Assembly: GCF_013116825.1 (NCBI RefSeq)
Contig: NZ_JABFNS010000015.1
Span: 25,328 to 89,327, forward strand
Direction: 5' to 3'
Source: Myxococcus xanthus
GTDB taxonomy: Bacteria; Myxococcota; Myxococcia; Myxococcales; Myxococcaceae
Length of the DNA: 64,000 nt
Shown in pieces: positions 22,101 through 28,553 of this stretch; position 1 is the stretch's first letter; the number at the start of each line of letters is the position of its first letter. The notes under the pieces were generated by a model. That model ran no database searches. It had not been told where the DNA came from and was given only the letters and a program-made list of their open reading frames with translations. The position numbers were made by a program, and so were the translations under genes.

Positions 22101-22784
22101 GCGCTTGGCGAGTCGCCTCTTTCGAGCGTGCATGCGGCAAGGGAGGCACTGAGACAAGCCTCCGAGAGGATGCCGGGGGCCGTGTGGCTGCGGGTCCTCC
22201 TCGGCACGGTGCATGTCATCCAGGCCCGCATCGAGTCGGACCAAGGGCGAGACCCTGGGGCTGCCATCGCTCGCGCCCTGAAGGAACTCCACGCCGCGTT
22301 GGAGGTGAACTCCTTGGAGGCGGAGCCCTGGCTGCAGCTTGGCAAGGCGCAGGCCCTCCAGGCGCACTGGAGGGCACAGCGCGGGTCGTTCCAGCCCGAG
22401 GCCATGGAGGCAGCGGCGAAGTCCTTCGACAGGGCCCTCACGCTCTCTCCAGAGGACCCTGAATATCGCCTGGAGGCTGGCCGCTTCTACCGACGGTGGG
22501 CGGAACACCAGAAGCGCACGGGTCGTGAGAACGGCCCGCTCCTTTTGCGGGGCCTCGAACACGCCGAGCAAGCGCTGAAGCTCCGGCCCGACTGGGCTGC
22601 GGCCCGCGCCCTGCGGGCCGGTTTGAAGTTGGAGTGGGTTGAAGCCGAGCCCCCCGGGGACCTGTGCACCTGGAGGCGCGAAGCCCTGGATGAGCTGACC
22701 CAGGCGCTCACGCACAATTCAAACCTCTCCAACGAGTGGGGCGGTCCGCTCGCTGGCGCGCAGCGGCTTGCCGCATGCCCCTGA
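19149..22784 (+). CDS. Membrane Ser/Thr protein kinase with long TPR tail
   Basis: A 1211-aa protein. Residues 1-90 are a helical N-terminal region (EEAADLLQDARRLGRSPLKLL). The Hanks-type kinase domain spans about 104-370: Gly loop LGQGGMG at 112-118, Lys135 in VALKF, HRDIKPSN at 220-227 and DFG at 244-246, so it should be active. A membrane segment (LATVGAAALVTAGGALGWGI) lies at about 384-404. The remainder (about 480-1211) is built of degenerate TPR-like helices. In myxobacteria such kinases often signal to FHA-domain sigma54 activators; one is encoded 2.8 kb away in the same island, which is suggestive only. Confidence 0.9.
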   Translation: MNRDDETEIWLAIDEGILSREEAADLLQDARRLGRSPLKLLQERGRVSEETLASLMRENLVLEERPSGEQPSPEQTVTVDPVRAEQALAPGDADVPAFPLPGWERYQPVRFLGQGGMGRVFLAWDPRLRRQVALKFVRDEESHTRRFVSEARAQAKVKHERVCQVYEVGHVGGKVFIAMQYIDGQSLSAQVRSLTIEQKALVMREAALGVHAAHRVGLIHRDIKPSNIMVESSDDGTPRPYVMDFGLAREWNESVTASGAVLGTPHYMAPEQARGEVSGLDRRADVYSLGATLYFLLTGEVPIPGANGLEVLNSIATEEPRAPRLLAPGLPADLEAIALKCLEKDRDARYDSARALADDLERFLGGEPVLARTSFAYSLRKRLRKHRLLATVGAAALVTAGGALGWGIRARQEAAERERIVQRFTELVEGIESRGRYSALSRLHDIRQDRRALQAQMAELEAEIQRSGPQALGPGHHALGRGHLALGDEAKALEFLESSWRNGFRSPRAAYALALVSGRRYQQQLLEAQRIRVPALREAATREAERLYRDPALAWFKQSEGAQVPSREYVAALVAFYEGRFDDALLLAERAASELPWFHELPMLRGDVHAAQAFKRWNGGDPEGARASFEAGRKAYAAAIATAESDPAVYRSLALLENDAMVMELYGRGDVMPAYHRSLDALSRCLTIAPDDAQCLIRMARAHHRLAEHRLTHGGDGEEPLAKALEAARRALLVEPGLPAATFNLARSTWLQARYQIERGEDPRALLGEASALFASIGVAHRDRAYHGDSGLVFTTWADYEEQLGRDSGGNRDKAIRAYEAAIALDNRVPEDWINLGRAFFSRASRPLNAEAEQDLRRAAAALEEARALNPQHMALYFYAGQVDEQLARRRGRRGEDPRPVLAHALEQYQRGIEINRRIPNFHNGMGVVHLLRAEDSWNRGEDPLPALEQARTCFEQAIAVAPGQGFAYANLGSLFVRRAHYLLALGESPLSSVHAAREALRQASERMPGAVWLRVLLGTVHVIQARIESDQGRDPGAAIARALKELHAALEVNSLEAEPWLQLGKAQALQAHWRAQRGSFQPEAMEAAAKSFDRALTLSPEDPEYRLEAGRFYRRWAEHQKRTGRENGPLLLRGLEHAEQALKLRPDWAAARALRAGLKLEWVEAEPPGDLCTWRREALDELTQALTHNSNLSNEWGGPLAGAQRLAACP

Positions 22785-22883
22785 GCCCGTGCTTGCGTCG
22801 CCCTCCGCCACGTCCGCGGCTGCCTGGCGTGAGAATGAAACGTCGTGCCGCGAGCGTGGGGCGTACCTTGGGAGCGGTGGCTA

Positions 22884-22911
22884 GGGGCTGTCCCTGATTA
22901 ACGCAGCCAGA
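22884..22911 (+). mobile_element. Solo IS end, remnant of a second IS5-family copy
   Basis: Twenty-seven of 28 bases match the end of the IS at 24277-24304, including the full terminal repeat GGGGCTGTCCCTGAT. It is flanked by TA like the intact copy. On the minus strand it still encodes the last residues VWLR and a stop, like the transposase C-terminus LWLR. No matching opposite end was found nearby. Confidence 0.75.
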
Positions 22912-22941
22912 CCAACGATGAAAAATCGGGCCCCGAGCCGT

Positions 22942-22963
22942 CGACATGCCGCCGACATGCCGC
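22942..22963 (+). repeat. Two tandem 11-bp repeats, possible activator sites
   Basis: CGACATGCCGC occurs twice without a gap, about 240 bases upstream of the sigma54-like promoter of the pore-former gene. It is the same 11-mer as at 18977-19009. The distance suits enhancer sites for a sigma54 activator. Confidence 0.75.
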
Positions 22964-23203
22964 TGTCCTGCTGGGGCTCTATGGAAACCAAGAGTTGAGG
23001 ACGTTGCCCACGGCTTTCTCCTGCCCACGCAAAGGCGAGGTGGGGCGACTGCTGAAGGGGGTGCGCCACAGGGTGCTGCTGCTCCTGCTGGAATCGAGGA
23101 TCGGCCGCAGGTTGTTGCCGTCGGGTCTTTCCGGGCAACTCCGTGCCGTCGGCAGCAGCCCTTCGAGGAGCGTTGGGAGGGCCAAGTGGGGTGGGCGAGC
23201 GGC

Positions 23204-23219
23204 TGGCACGAGGGATGCT
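23204..23219 (+). promoter_or_regulatory. Putative sigma54 (-24/-12) promoter of the pore-former gene
   Basis: TGGCACGAGGGATGCT matches the consensus TGGCACG-N4-TTGC at every position except one, with GG and GC 10 bases apart. The coding start is about 54 bases downstream, leaving room for a short leader. Confidence 0.7.
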
Positions 23220-23272
23220 TTGAACAGATGCAAGCCAACACCCTGTTGGCTTGTTCCCGAGGACTTCCATAC

Positions 23273-24037
23273 ATGCCGGCTCAAGTGCTCACGTCGTCCG
23301 ATACCGATACCGATACCCCTTCGCATTCGCTCCCCGTGCCCAAGCCTAAGAGCCTGAATGAAATCCTGCCTGGGGCCTCGGCCGAGAGCGCGGTGATTAC
23401 CGCTGATGTGTCGCTGTACTTCAAGACCGATGACAACTCCCACCGCTTCTCCAAGAAGTTGGAGACGGACCCCACCTGGATCTCCATCAAGGACCCGTTG
23501 TTCCAGGCGGGTAATGACGCCGCACACTACGCCCGCTTCATTCCGCCGCTGCCCCAGGAAATCAAGCTGGCCTACACGGCGCGCTGGCATCTGTTGCACA
23601 GCGCTACGGTCACGGGCCAGTCGACGTACACATACAAACTCAATTTCACCGAGGGCACGGAAAAGACGACCGCGGAGAGCTTCAGCGCTCAGCTGGGTGC
23701 CAGCTACGAAGGACTGTCCGCCACGCTCAGCCACACCCTCAGCACAAGCGTGACCGTCTCTACGTCCATGACGACGGAGCAGATGTTGTCGTTCGAGGTG
23801 CCTAAGAATGGGGTGACCGTGGTCGCCGTGTGGCAGCTCGTTCAGACGTTCCTGCTCGTGGACGAGGATGGCAAGCCGTTCACGTACCCCCCGGGCGGGA
23901 TCTGGCGCATCACCGACAATGATGGGGACGGCAACCAGGCCAGTGTGTCCTTCCCGCTCAATGAGCGTGGAGTCAACATCAACACGATGACGCTCCGCTC
24001 CCCCATGGTCTACCTGGACAAAACTAATTTCTCCTAA
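23273..24037 (+). CDS. Putative beta-pore-forming (aerolysin-like) protein
   Basis: A 254-aa protein started at the ATG with GAGGA nine bases upstream. There is no signal peptide. After a short DT-repeat and Pro-rich N-terminus, the centre (about residues 115-200) is a long run of Ser/Thr-rich alternating strands: TYTYKLNFTEGTEKTTAESF, SATLSHTLSTSVTVSTSMTT, followed by LSFEVPKNGVTVVAVWQLVQTFLL. Such alternating polar/apolar hairpins followed by a V-P-x-x-x-x-V segment are typical of aerolysin/ETX-MTX2-type membrane-insertion loops. No family match was run, so this is inference. GC content is visibly lower than in the core genes. Confidence 0.5.
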   Translation: MPAQVLTSSDTDTDTPSHSLPVPKPKSLNEILPGASAESAVITADVSLYFKTDDNSHRFSKKLETDPTWISIKDPLFQAGNDAAHYARFIPPLPQEIKLAYTARWHLLHSATVTGQSTYTYKLNFTEGTEKTTAESFSAQLGASYEGLSATLSHTLSTSVTVSTSMTTEQMLSFEVPKNGVTVVAVWQLVQTFLLVDEDGKPFTYPPGGIWRITDNDGDGNQASVSFPLNERGVNINTMTLRSPMVYLDKTNFS

Positions 24038-24233
24038 ACGACGGAGCGCGGTTCTCGCTCGGCCTGGAGAGTAGGCAGGCTCCAGCGGAGCGGGGAAGGG
24101 GCAGGGACTCGCTCCGTTCGGCCTTGTGTGCGCAAGAACCGGAGGAAGAAGCGAGCCCTGCCTCAGGGAGGTCAACAGCTCCGCCTGTGCAGCCGTGACC
24201 GCAGGCGCCTTGGGCCTGCTCCGGTTGAAACAG

Positions 24234-24262
24234 CGGAACCTGTCAACGTGAATGAGACAGTG
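24234..24262 (+). repeat. 29-bp direct repeat downstream of pore-former, copy 1
   Basis: The stretch CGGAACCTGTCAACG followed by GAATGAGACAGTG recurs at 27491-27519 with two differences. It belongs to a pattern suggesting that a second pore-former locus once lay beyond the activator gene. Confidence 0.65.
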
Positions 24263-24276
24263 AAACTGAGAGATTA

Positions 24277-25145
24277 GGGGCTGTCCCTGATCAACGCAGC
24301 CAGAGAAGCATGGATGCGACATGCAGGACGGCGAGGTAGCAGGTCGCCGTCTTGTCGTAACGGGTGGCGGCGGCGCGAAAGCGCTTGAGGTCGTGGAAGA
24401 AGCACTCCACCCGGTAGCGAAGCCGGTAGAGGGTTCGGTCCAGAGGTGGCGGCTGCTTGCGGCTGGGATGGGGATGGATGACAGGCGTTATCCCCAGCGC
24501 CAGGCGTTGGCGCGAATGCGCTCGGCGTCGTAGCCCGTATCCGCGATGAAGGAGTCGCCTTCGGCATGCGCCAACAGTTCCTCCGCCATCGTGGACTCGT
24601 GCTGCTGGCCGGGCGCCAGCGCGAGGTGGAGCGGCTTACCGCCCGTCGTTGTGACGGCGTGAACCTTCGGTGAAAAAGAACGTCCCAGGGCATTGCGTCG
24701 GCCCGCCTTTTCCGCCCGAGGCGTCCTGATGCGCCCGGACGACGGATGCGTCAGCGAGGGAGCCGAGCTCATCCACGTCGAGTCGCAGCGCTTTGAAGAT
24801 GGCTTCCCAGCGCCCGGTCTTCGCCCAGCGGTGGCAGCGGTTGTAGACGGTCTTCCAGTGGCCGAACCTCTCGGGCAGGTCCCTCCTCTGCACACCCGTC
24901 TTCACGTGCCAGATGACGGCGTTGATGAAGTCGCGGTCCCCACGCTTCGAGGGCGGGCCGCTGCGGGAGCCCAGCAGGGGCTCGATGCTGCTCCACTCGG
25001 CATCGCTCAGCTCATGTCGGCGCACACCCAGTGTTGATCATGCCTGACGCTGGCTGGCAACCTCCTGATGCCCCCGAAGCCGGGTCCAACCCTGATGTTC
25101 GACCCGGTAGGTTGAATTTTCGGACCGGAGATCAGGGACAGCCCC
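24277..25145 (-). mobile_element. IS5-family (IS427-type) insertion sequence, 869 bp
   Basis: Perfect 16-bp terminal inverted repeats (GGGGCTGTCCCTGATC) bound the element, and TA is present on both sides (24275-24276 and 25146-25147), the usual 2-bp target duplication of the IS427 group. The transposase is on the minus strand. The insertion falls inside the stop codon of the neighbouring minus-strand gene. An isolated end of a related copy lies at 22884. Confidence 0.9.
24285..25025 (-). pseudogene. IS5-family transposase, two frameshifts
   Basis: Three minus-strand segments together give one IS5/DDE transposase. The first (from 25025) begins MRRHELSDAEWSSIEPLLG and carries INAVIWHVKTGVQRRDLPERFG. 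The second frame carries RRNALGRSFSPKVHAVTTTGGKPL and FIADTGYDAERIRA. The third (after about 24500) carries YRLRYRVECFFHDLKRFRAAATRYDKT with the catalytic E, ending LLWLR. The first shift, near GGAAAAGG (24707-24714), is in the +1 direction and could be the family's programmed slip or an inserted base. The second, near 24500, needs a -1 correction and looks like a deletion, so the copy is probably dead. Confidence 0.8.
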
Positions 25146-25591
25146 TAGACCAGAGAGGGAAGTTCTGAGCCAGGACCGCCTGATACTTCGATTTTCCCGG
25201 AGGATGTGGGGGGTTCCCCTATCGGAGAGCGGTTCTCCACCCTGTCTCTCAGAGGGTACTCGGGGGGCACGGTTTCCACGAGTCTGACGACATAGTTGCG
25301 TATGAATTTATCTGGGGAGGCAGGGGTCTTGGTTTTGTCTATCTGAGGAATGACTTCGCGTTCGTATGTGTTTGTTTCTTCGGTGAAGGCGAAGACGTGG
25401 GTGGGATCATTGATTGTCAGGATGCAGGCATCGGGGTCGGTATCGCAGAAGGTGATTGTTGGAGTTAGCTTGCAGTTGGGAGGGAGTGTTATTGTGAAGG
25501 TTATTCTGGTGCCGCTTGAGACCGTGATTGTCTCTGGGTCTGGTGTGTGGTTTTCCTCGTTGAATTTGATTGTGATGGTATTGGATTTCAT
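25145..25591 (-). CDS. Small low-GC beta-sandwich-like protein, 148 aa
   Basis: The start is the ATG preceded by CAGGAG; an upstream ATG seven codons away has no ribosome-binding site. The N-terminal 90 residues are alternating strands (TITIKFNEENHTPDPETITV, TRITFTITLPP, PTITFCDTDPDACILTI, VFAFTEETNTYEREVIP), resembling a cupredoxin or Ig-like sandwich, but copper ligands are not evident. No signal peptide. GC content is far below that of the core genes. It lies 29 bases after the sigma54 activator on the same strand, so both may form an operon. The IS element sits in its stop codon, which it recreates as TAG. Confidence 0.65.
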   Translation of the reverse strand: MKSNTITIKFNEENHTPDPETITVSSGTRITFTITLPPNCKLTPTITFCDTDPDACILTINDPTHVFAFTEETNTYEREVIPQIDKTKTPASPDKFIRNYVVRLVETVPPEYPLRDRVENRSPIGEPPTSSGKIEVSGGPGSELPSLV

Positions 25592-25620
25592 GGTCGTCTC
25601 CTGGTCTGCCATTGAGGCGT

Positions 25621-27243
25621 TCAGGACTCCTTCGAATACAGCCCCAGTTCCTTGACACGCCGGTTCAGGGCCCGCTTGGACACCTCCAGGCGCTGCGCCA
25701 TCTCATCCAGGTTGCCCTGGCACGCGTGGAAGGCGTGGGTGAGCTCCTCCACGCTCAGGTCTCCAGCCAGCCGGATGTTGGGGCTGCGCTCGATGAGATC
25801 ATAGATGGAGGAGCGGGCGATCTCCAGGTGGTGGGCGGCCTTCTTGACGTCCCAGTCGTGCGCACGCAATGCCATGAGGAGTTCCTGTTCGCCCACGTCC
25901 GTGGACTTGCGACGGGCCGCAACCTCACGCTTCGGGGGGACGGCGGAGGCGGAGGGCCGGGCCGGCGGCGCCAGGTCGAGCCTCAACTCCTGGGCGAGGC
26001 GTGCATCAAGCTCCAGGCAGGGCTGACCCCTGCTGCCGATGACGAGCTGTCGGGCGACGTTCCGGAGCTGACGGACGTTACCCGGCCAGGGATGCACCAG
26101 GAGCTGCGCCGCCAGGTCTGATGGCATCCAAGGTAGTGCATGAGGGTCTCTCGCGGCGAGGTGGTGAGCCTCTCCGAGCGCGTCCAACTCCTGGCGGGCG
26201 AAGTGGAGGAACAGTAGAGCGATGTCCTCCCGGCGCTCGCGGAGAGGGGCAAGCCGGAGCTCATAGCCGGCCAGCCGGTGGAGGAGGGGAGACCGGAAGC
26301 GCCCCTCGGCGATCTGCGCTTCCAGGTCCGCATCCGTGGCCGCGATGAGGCGGATGTTCGTCGCCACGGGCTTGCTGGCCCCCACCGGGTACAGCTCCCC
26401 CGTCTCCAACACTCGGAGGAGCATGACCTGTACGTCGGATGAGGCCTCTCCCACCTCGTCGAGGAAGAGCGTGCCGCCCTCCGCGGCTTGGAAGAGGCCC
26501 TTACGGTCGCGTTGGGCACCGGTGAAGGCTCCCTGGACGCTGCCGAAGAGTTCCGCCGCGGCCAGTTCCTTCGGGAGGGCGCCCAGGTTGACACTGACGA
26601 AGGGACCTCGGCGCTGGCTCCGCTCGTGGAGGGCCTGGGCGACCAGTTCCTTGCCAGTGCCGGTTTCGCCCCGGATGAGGACGGGCACATCCAGGTCGGC
26701 GACGCGCTCGATGTGTCGGCGCAGGGCATGGATGGCGGCGCTTTCGCCCACCATTCCCAGGGCGGATGGTGCGTTTGATTCAGGGGGAGAGGCCAGGTGC
26801 AGCAGCACCCCCGTCCGCCTGGAGAACTCCAGCGGGACTCCTCGTTCAAGCTCCGTGTGACCGAATTCGCGGGCCCCGTGAAGTGGCTCACCCGCTGACG
26901 TGCATCGTCCCACTTCGCCCAGGACGACGTGGAGGCCTGCTCCCGCGGGGACGAACAGGATCGACTTGCGGCTCATGAAGGGGTCGCCCAGGGGCAGGCC
27001 CAGCGGCTCGCCCGGGCGGCAGAAGTCCGGGGCATTGCGGGAGAGCGGGACCTCCCGGCCGGCGAGGAGTCCGTGCAGCAGCAACCTCTCCCCGAGGCGG
27101 GTGACGGTGGTGTGCGAGATGAGCGTCAACGCTGGAATCGGGCGCGCGGACGGGCGCTGCCCGTACGGAACCGACTCGGAGGCCGTGGACACGTCCGAGG
27201 TCCTCGCGGGCGCACGGGGAGGGGGGACGCTGGGACGGGACAT
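25621..27243 (-). CDS. FHA-like sigma54-dependent transcriptional activator with tandem HTH
   Basis: A 540-aa bacterial enhancer-binding protein. Residues about 50-150 look like an FHA domain (LGDPFMSRKSILF), which would read phosphothreonine signals. The AAA+ domain spans about 163-400: Walker A GETGTGKE at 192-199, GAFTGA at 238-243 for sigma54 contact, Walker B GGTLFLDE at 256-263 and the WPGNVRQLRN region at 386-395. The C-terminus unusually has two Fis-type helix-turn-helices, at about 453-485 and 498-535. It is the most likely regulator of the sigma54-type promoters in the same island, activated by a Ser/Thr kinase; both links are inference. Confidence 0.9.
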   Translation of the reverse strand: MSRPSVPPPRAPARTSDVSTASESVPYGQRPSARPIPALTLISHTTVTRLGERLLLHGLLAGREVPLSRNAPDFCRPGEPLGLPLGDPFMSRKSILFVPAGAGLHVVLGEVGRCTSAGEPLHGAREFGHTELERGVPLEFSRRTGVLLHLASPPESNAPSALGMVGESAAIHALRRHIERVADLDVPVLIRGETGTGKELVAQALHERSQRRGPFVSVNLGALPKELAAAELFGSVQGAFTGAQRDRKGLFQAAEGGTLFLDEVGEASSDVQVMLLRVLETGELYPVGASKPVATNIRLIAATDADLEAQIAEGRFRSPLLHRLAGYELRLAPLRERREDIALLFLHFARQELDALGEAHHLAARDPHALPWMPSDLAAQLLVHPWPGNVRQLRNVARQLVIGSRGQPCLELDARLAQELRLDLAPPARPSASAVPPKREVAARRKSTDVGEQELLMALRAHDWDVKKAAHHLEIARSSIYDLIERSPNIRLAGDLSVEELTHAFHACQGNLDEMAQRLEVSKRALNRRVKELGLYSKES

Positions 27244-27288
27244 CCGTGTGAATTTATCTCAATGCTCAATGAATTGCACCCGCAAGGG

Positions 27289-27316
27289 CTCAAGTGCTGA
27301 GGTCGTCCAATACCCT
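27289..27316 (+). repeat. Partial copy of pore-former N-terminal coding sequence
   Basis: GGCTCAAGTGCT and the following GTCGTCC.ATACC match the pore-former coding region near 23279-23306 at about 25 of 28 positions. With the downstream repeat at 27491 it suggests a second, internally deleted copy. Confidence 0.6.
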
Positions 27317-27490
27317 GTCACCTGTGACTATCCAAAATTCGCTCGCTGCGTCATGAGCGCGTCGAGGCGAGCAAGCGAGCCGTGCACGAGGCCAGAAGTC
27401 TCCAAGCCATCCGGGGTAGATCTCTGCCTATTACGGCCACCACCACTGTCGAGGTGGCGCACTCCAGCGCCTTGGCTGCGGCGCGACACG

Positions 27491-27519
27491 CGGAACCTGT
27501 CAACGCGAGTGAGACAGTG
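27491..27519 (+). repeat. 29-bp direct repeat, copy 2
   Basis: CGGAACCTGTCAACG followed by GAGTGAGACAGTG, two differences from 24234-24262, in the same orientation. Confidence 0.65.
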
Positions 27520-27652
27520 CGTTCGAGAGATGACTGCGCGGGTTCGCTTTTCCAAACGACGATTGGCGGTGTCTTCGGCATGGGGGCACCGCGGGGGAAT
27601 CGCTCAGGGGGAGCGGCGTAGGCCGCGGCGAGCACCGCAGCGCGGGCCGCTT

Positions 27653-27701
27653 GGCGGCTGGCCCGCCGGGCGACGCAGCTCGTGGGGCAGGACCGGTAGC
27701 G
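27653..27701 (+). repeat. 49-bp direct repeat, right copy (island boundary)
   Basis: Matches 17115-17163 at 48 of 49 positions, including the phospholipase D stop codon, although no phospholipase D gene precedes it here. The endonuclease III-like gene (minus strand) ends at its last bases. Confidence 0.9.
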
Positions 27702-28424
27702 TCAGCGCGCGTCCCTCACGCCGACCTGCCGGCAGAAGCTCAGCACCGGGCATGTGGAGCACTTCGGCCGCGTGCCCGTGCAGACGTGCTTGCCGAAGGG
27801 CACCAGCAGCCGGTTGAGCTCCACCCACCAGGCGCGCGGGAGCACGGCCTCCAGCGCCTCCATGGTGGCCTCCGGCGTGCGCGCCTGCACATAGCCCCAG
27901 CGGTTCGTCACCCGATGGACGTGGATGTCCACGCTGATGGCTTCGTGCCCGCAGGCAATGCCCAGCGCCAGATGCGCGCACTTGGGGCCCACGCCCTTGA
28001 AGGACTGGAGCACCTGGGCATCACACGGCAGCGCGCCTCCGAGTTCATCCCGCGTCCGCGTGGCGATGGCGTGAAGCTGCCAGGCCTTCGCTTCGTGGAA
28101 GGTGACGGGCTGGATGAGGGCGTCGATGTCTTCTGGCGACATGCGCGCCAGGGCCGCCGGCGTGGAGGCGCGCTGGAGCAGGGCGAGCGAGACGGGCAGG
28201 CTCACCTCGTCGCGGGTGCGGATGGAGAGGACGCAGGCGACGAGCTGCTCGAAGAGCGTGTCATGTCCTCGGGCCGCGAGCGCGAACATCGCCGCGTCCG
28301 CGAAGTGGCGCACCGCCTCTCGGATGCGGCCGAGCACCTCGTCGATGTCGAAGGGCTCCTTGTCCGGCCGGGGCGGTGGTTCCACGACGCGGCCGGGCTT
28401 CATGGGCGCCCGCCGCTCAGGCAT
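27702..28424 (-). CDS. Endonuclease III-like DNA glycosylase/lyase
   Basis: A 240-aa member of the HhH-GPD base-excision superfamily. The helix-hairpin-helix is FKGVGPKCAH with Lys148 in the place of the Schiff-base lysine of Nth, and the catalytic Asp166 is in VDIHVHRVTNR. Four cysteines (215, 222, 225, 231; C-x6-C-x2-C-x5-C) form the [4Fe-4S] loop. It would excise oxidised pyrimidines and nick the abasic site. It differs from standard Nth enough (PVTFHEAKAWQL where Nth has GLYNSKA) that it may be a paralogue. It probably lay directly beside the phospholipase D gene before the insertion. Confidence 0.85.
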   Translation of the reverse strand: MPERRAPMKPGRVVEPPPRPDKEPFDIDEVLGRIREAVRHFADAAMFALAARGHDTLFEQLVACVLSIRTRDEVSLPVSLALLQRASTPAALARMSPEDIDALIQPVTFHEAKAWQLHAIATRTRDELGGALPCDAQVLQSFKGVGPKCAHLALGIACGHEAISVDIHVHRVTNRWGYVQARTPEATMEALEAVLPRAWWVELNRLLVPFGKHVCTGTRPKCSTCPVLSFCRQVGVRDAR

Positions 28425-28553
28425 GGCGCGCGCCTTCCGCGGGATGGATGCTCGTCATGTGCTGCCTCCCGCCCCAAACCTGGGGACGCGGGCGCGACGA
28501 GGCCCTGGGCCGTACGAAGGGCCGCTGGCAGGGCAGGGGGCCGCCCGTCTTCG

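Larger units (their letters stand above)
22785..23272. other. Non-coding region upstream of the pore-former gene
   Basis: A 488-base stretch with an IS5-type terminal remnant (22884-22911), two 11-bp tandem repeats (22942-22963) and a sigma54-like promoter (23204-23219). The open frames crossing it lack start signals and recognisable protein features. The section 22985-23180 shows nothing I can name. Confidence 0.55.
27244..27701. other. Non-coding region with decayed repeats at right end of island
   Basis: A 458-base stretch without a supportable gene. It contains a 28-base stretch (27289-27316) resembling the pore-former start region, a 29-base stretch (27491-27519) resembling sequence after the pore-former, and the right 49-bp boundary repeat. 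Open frames here have no start signal or conserved motif. Confidence 0.6.

Noticed and set aside
23295..23319. GATACC tandem repeats as a possible regulatory or CRISPR-like repeat
   Set aside because: They code for a short Asp-Thr run inside the pore-former gene, with no spacers.
22979..24322. A 447-codon minus-strand frame over the pore-former gene
   Set aside because: It lacks a start signal and ends in the IS terminus; the plus-strand gene has a ribosome-binding site, promoter-like element and ordered beta pattern.
24277..25145. IS630/Tc1-mariner assignment from the TA target
   Set aside because: Transposase motifs (YRLRYRVECFFHDLKRFR) are IS5-type, and the IS427 group also targets TA.
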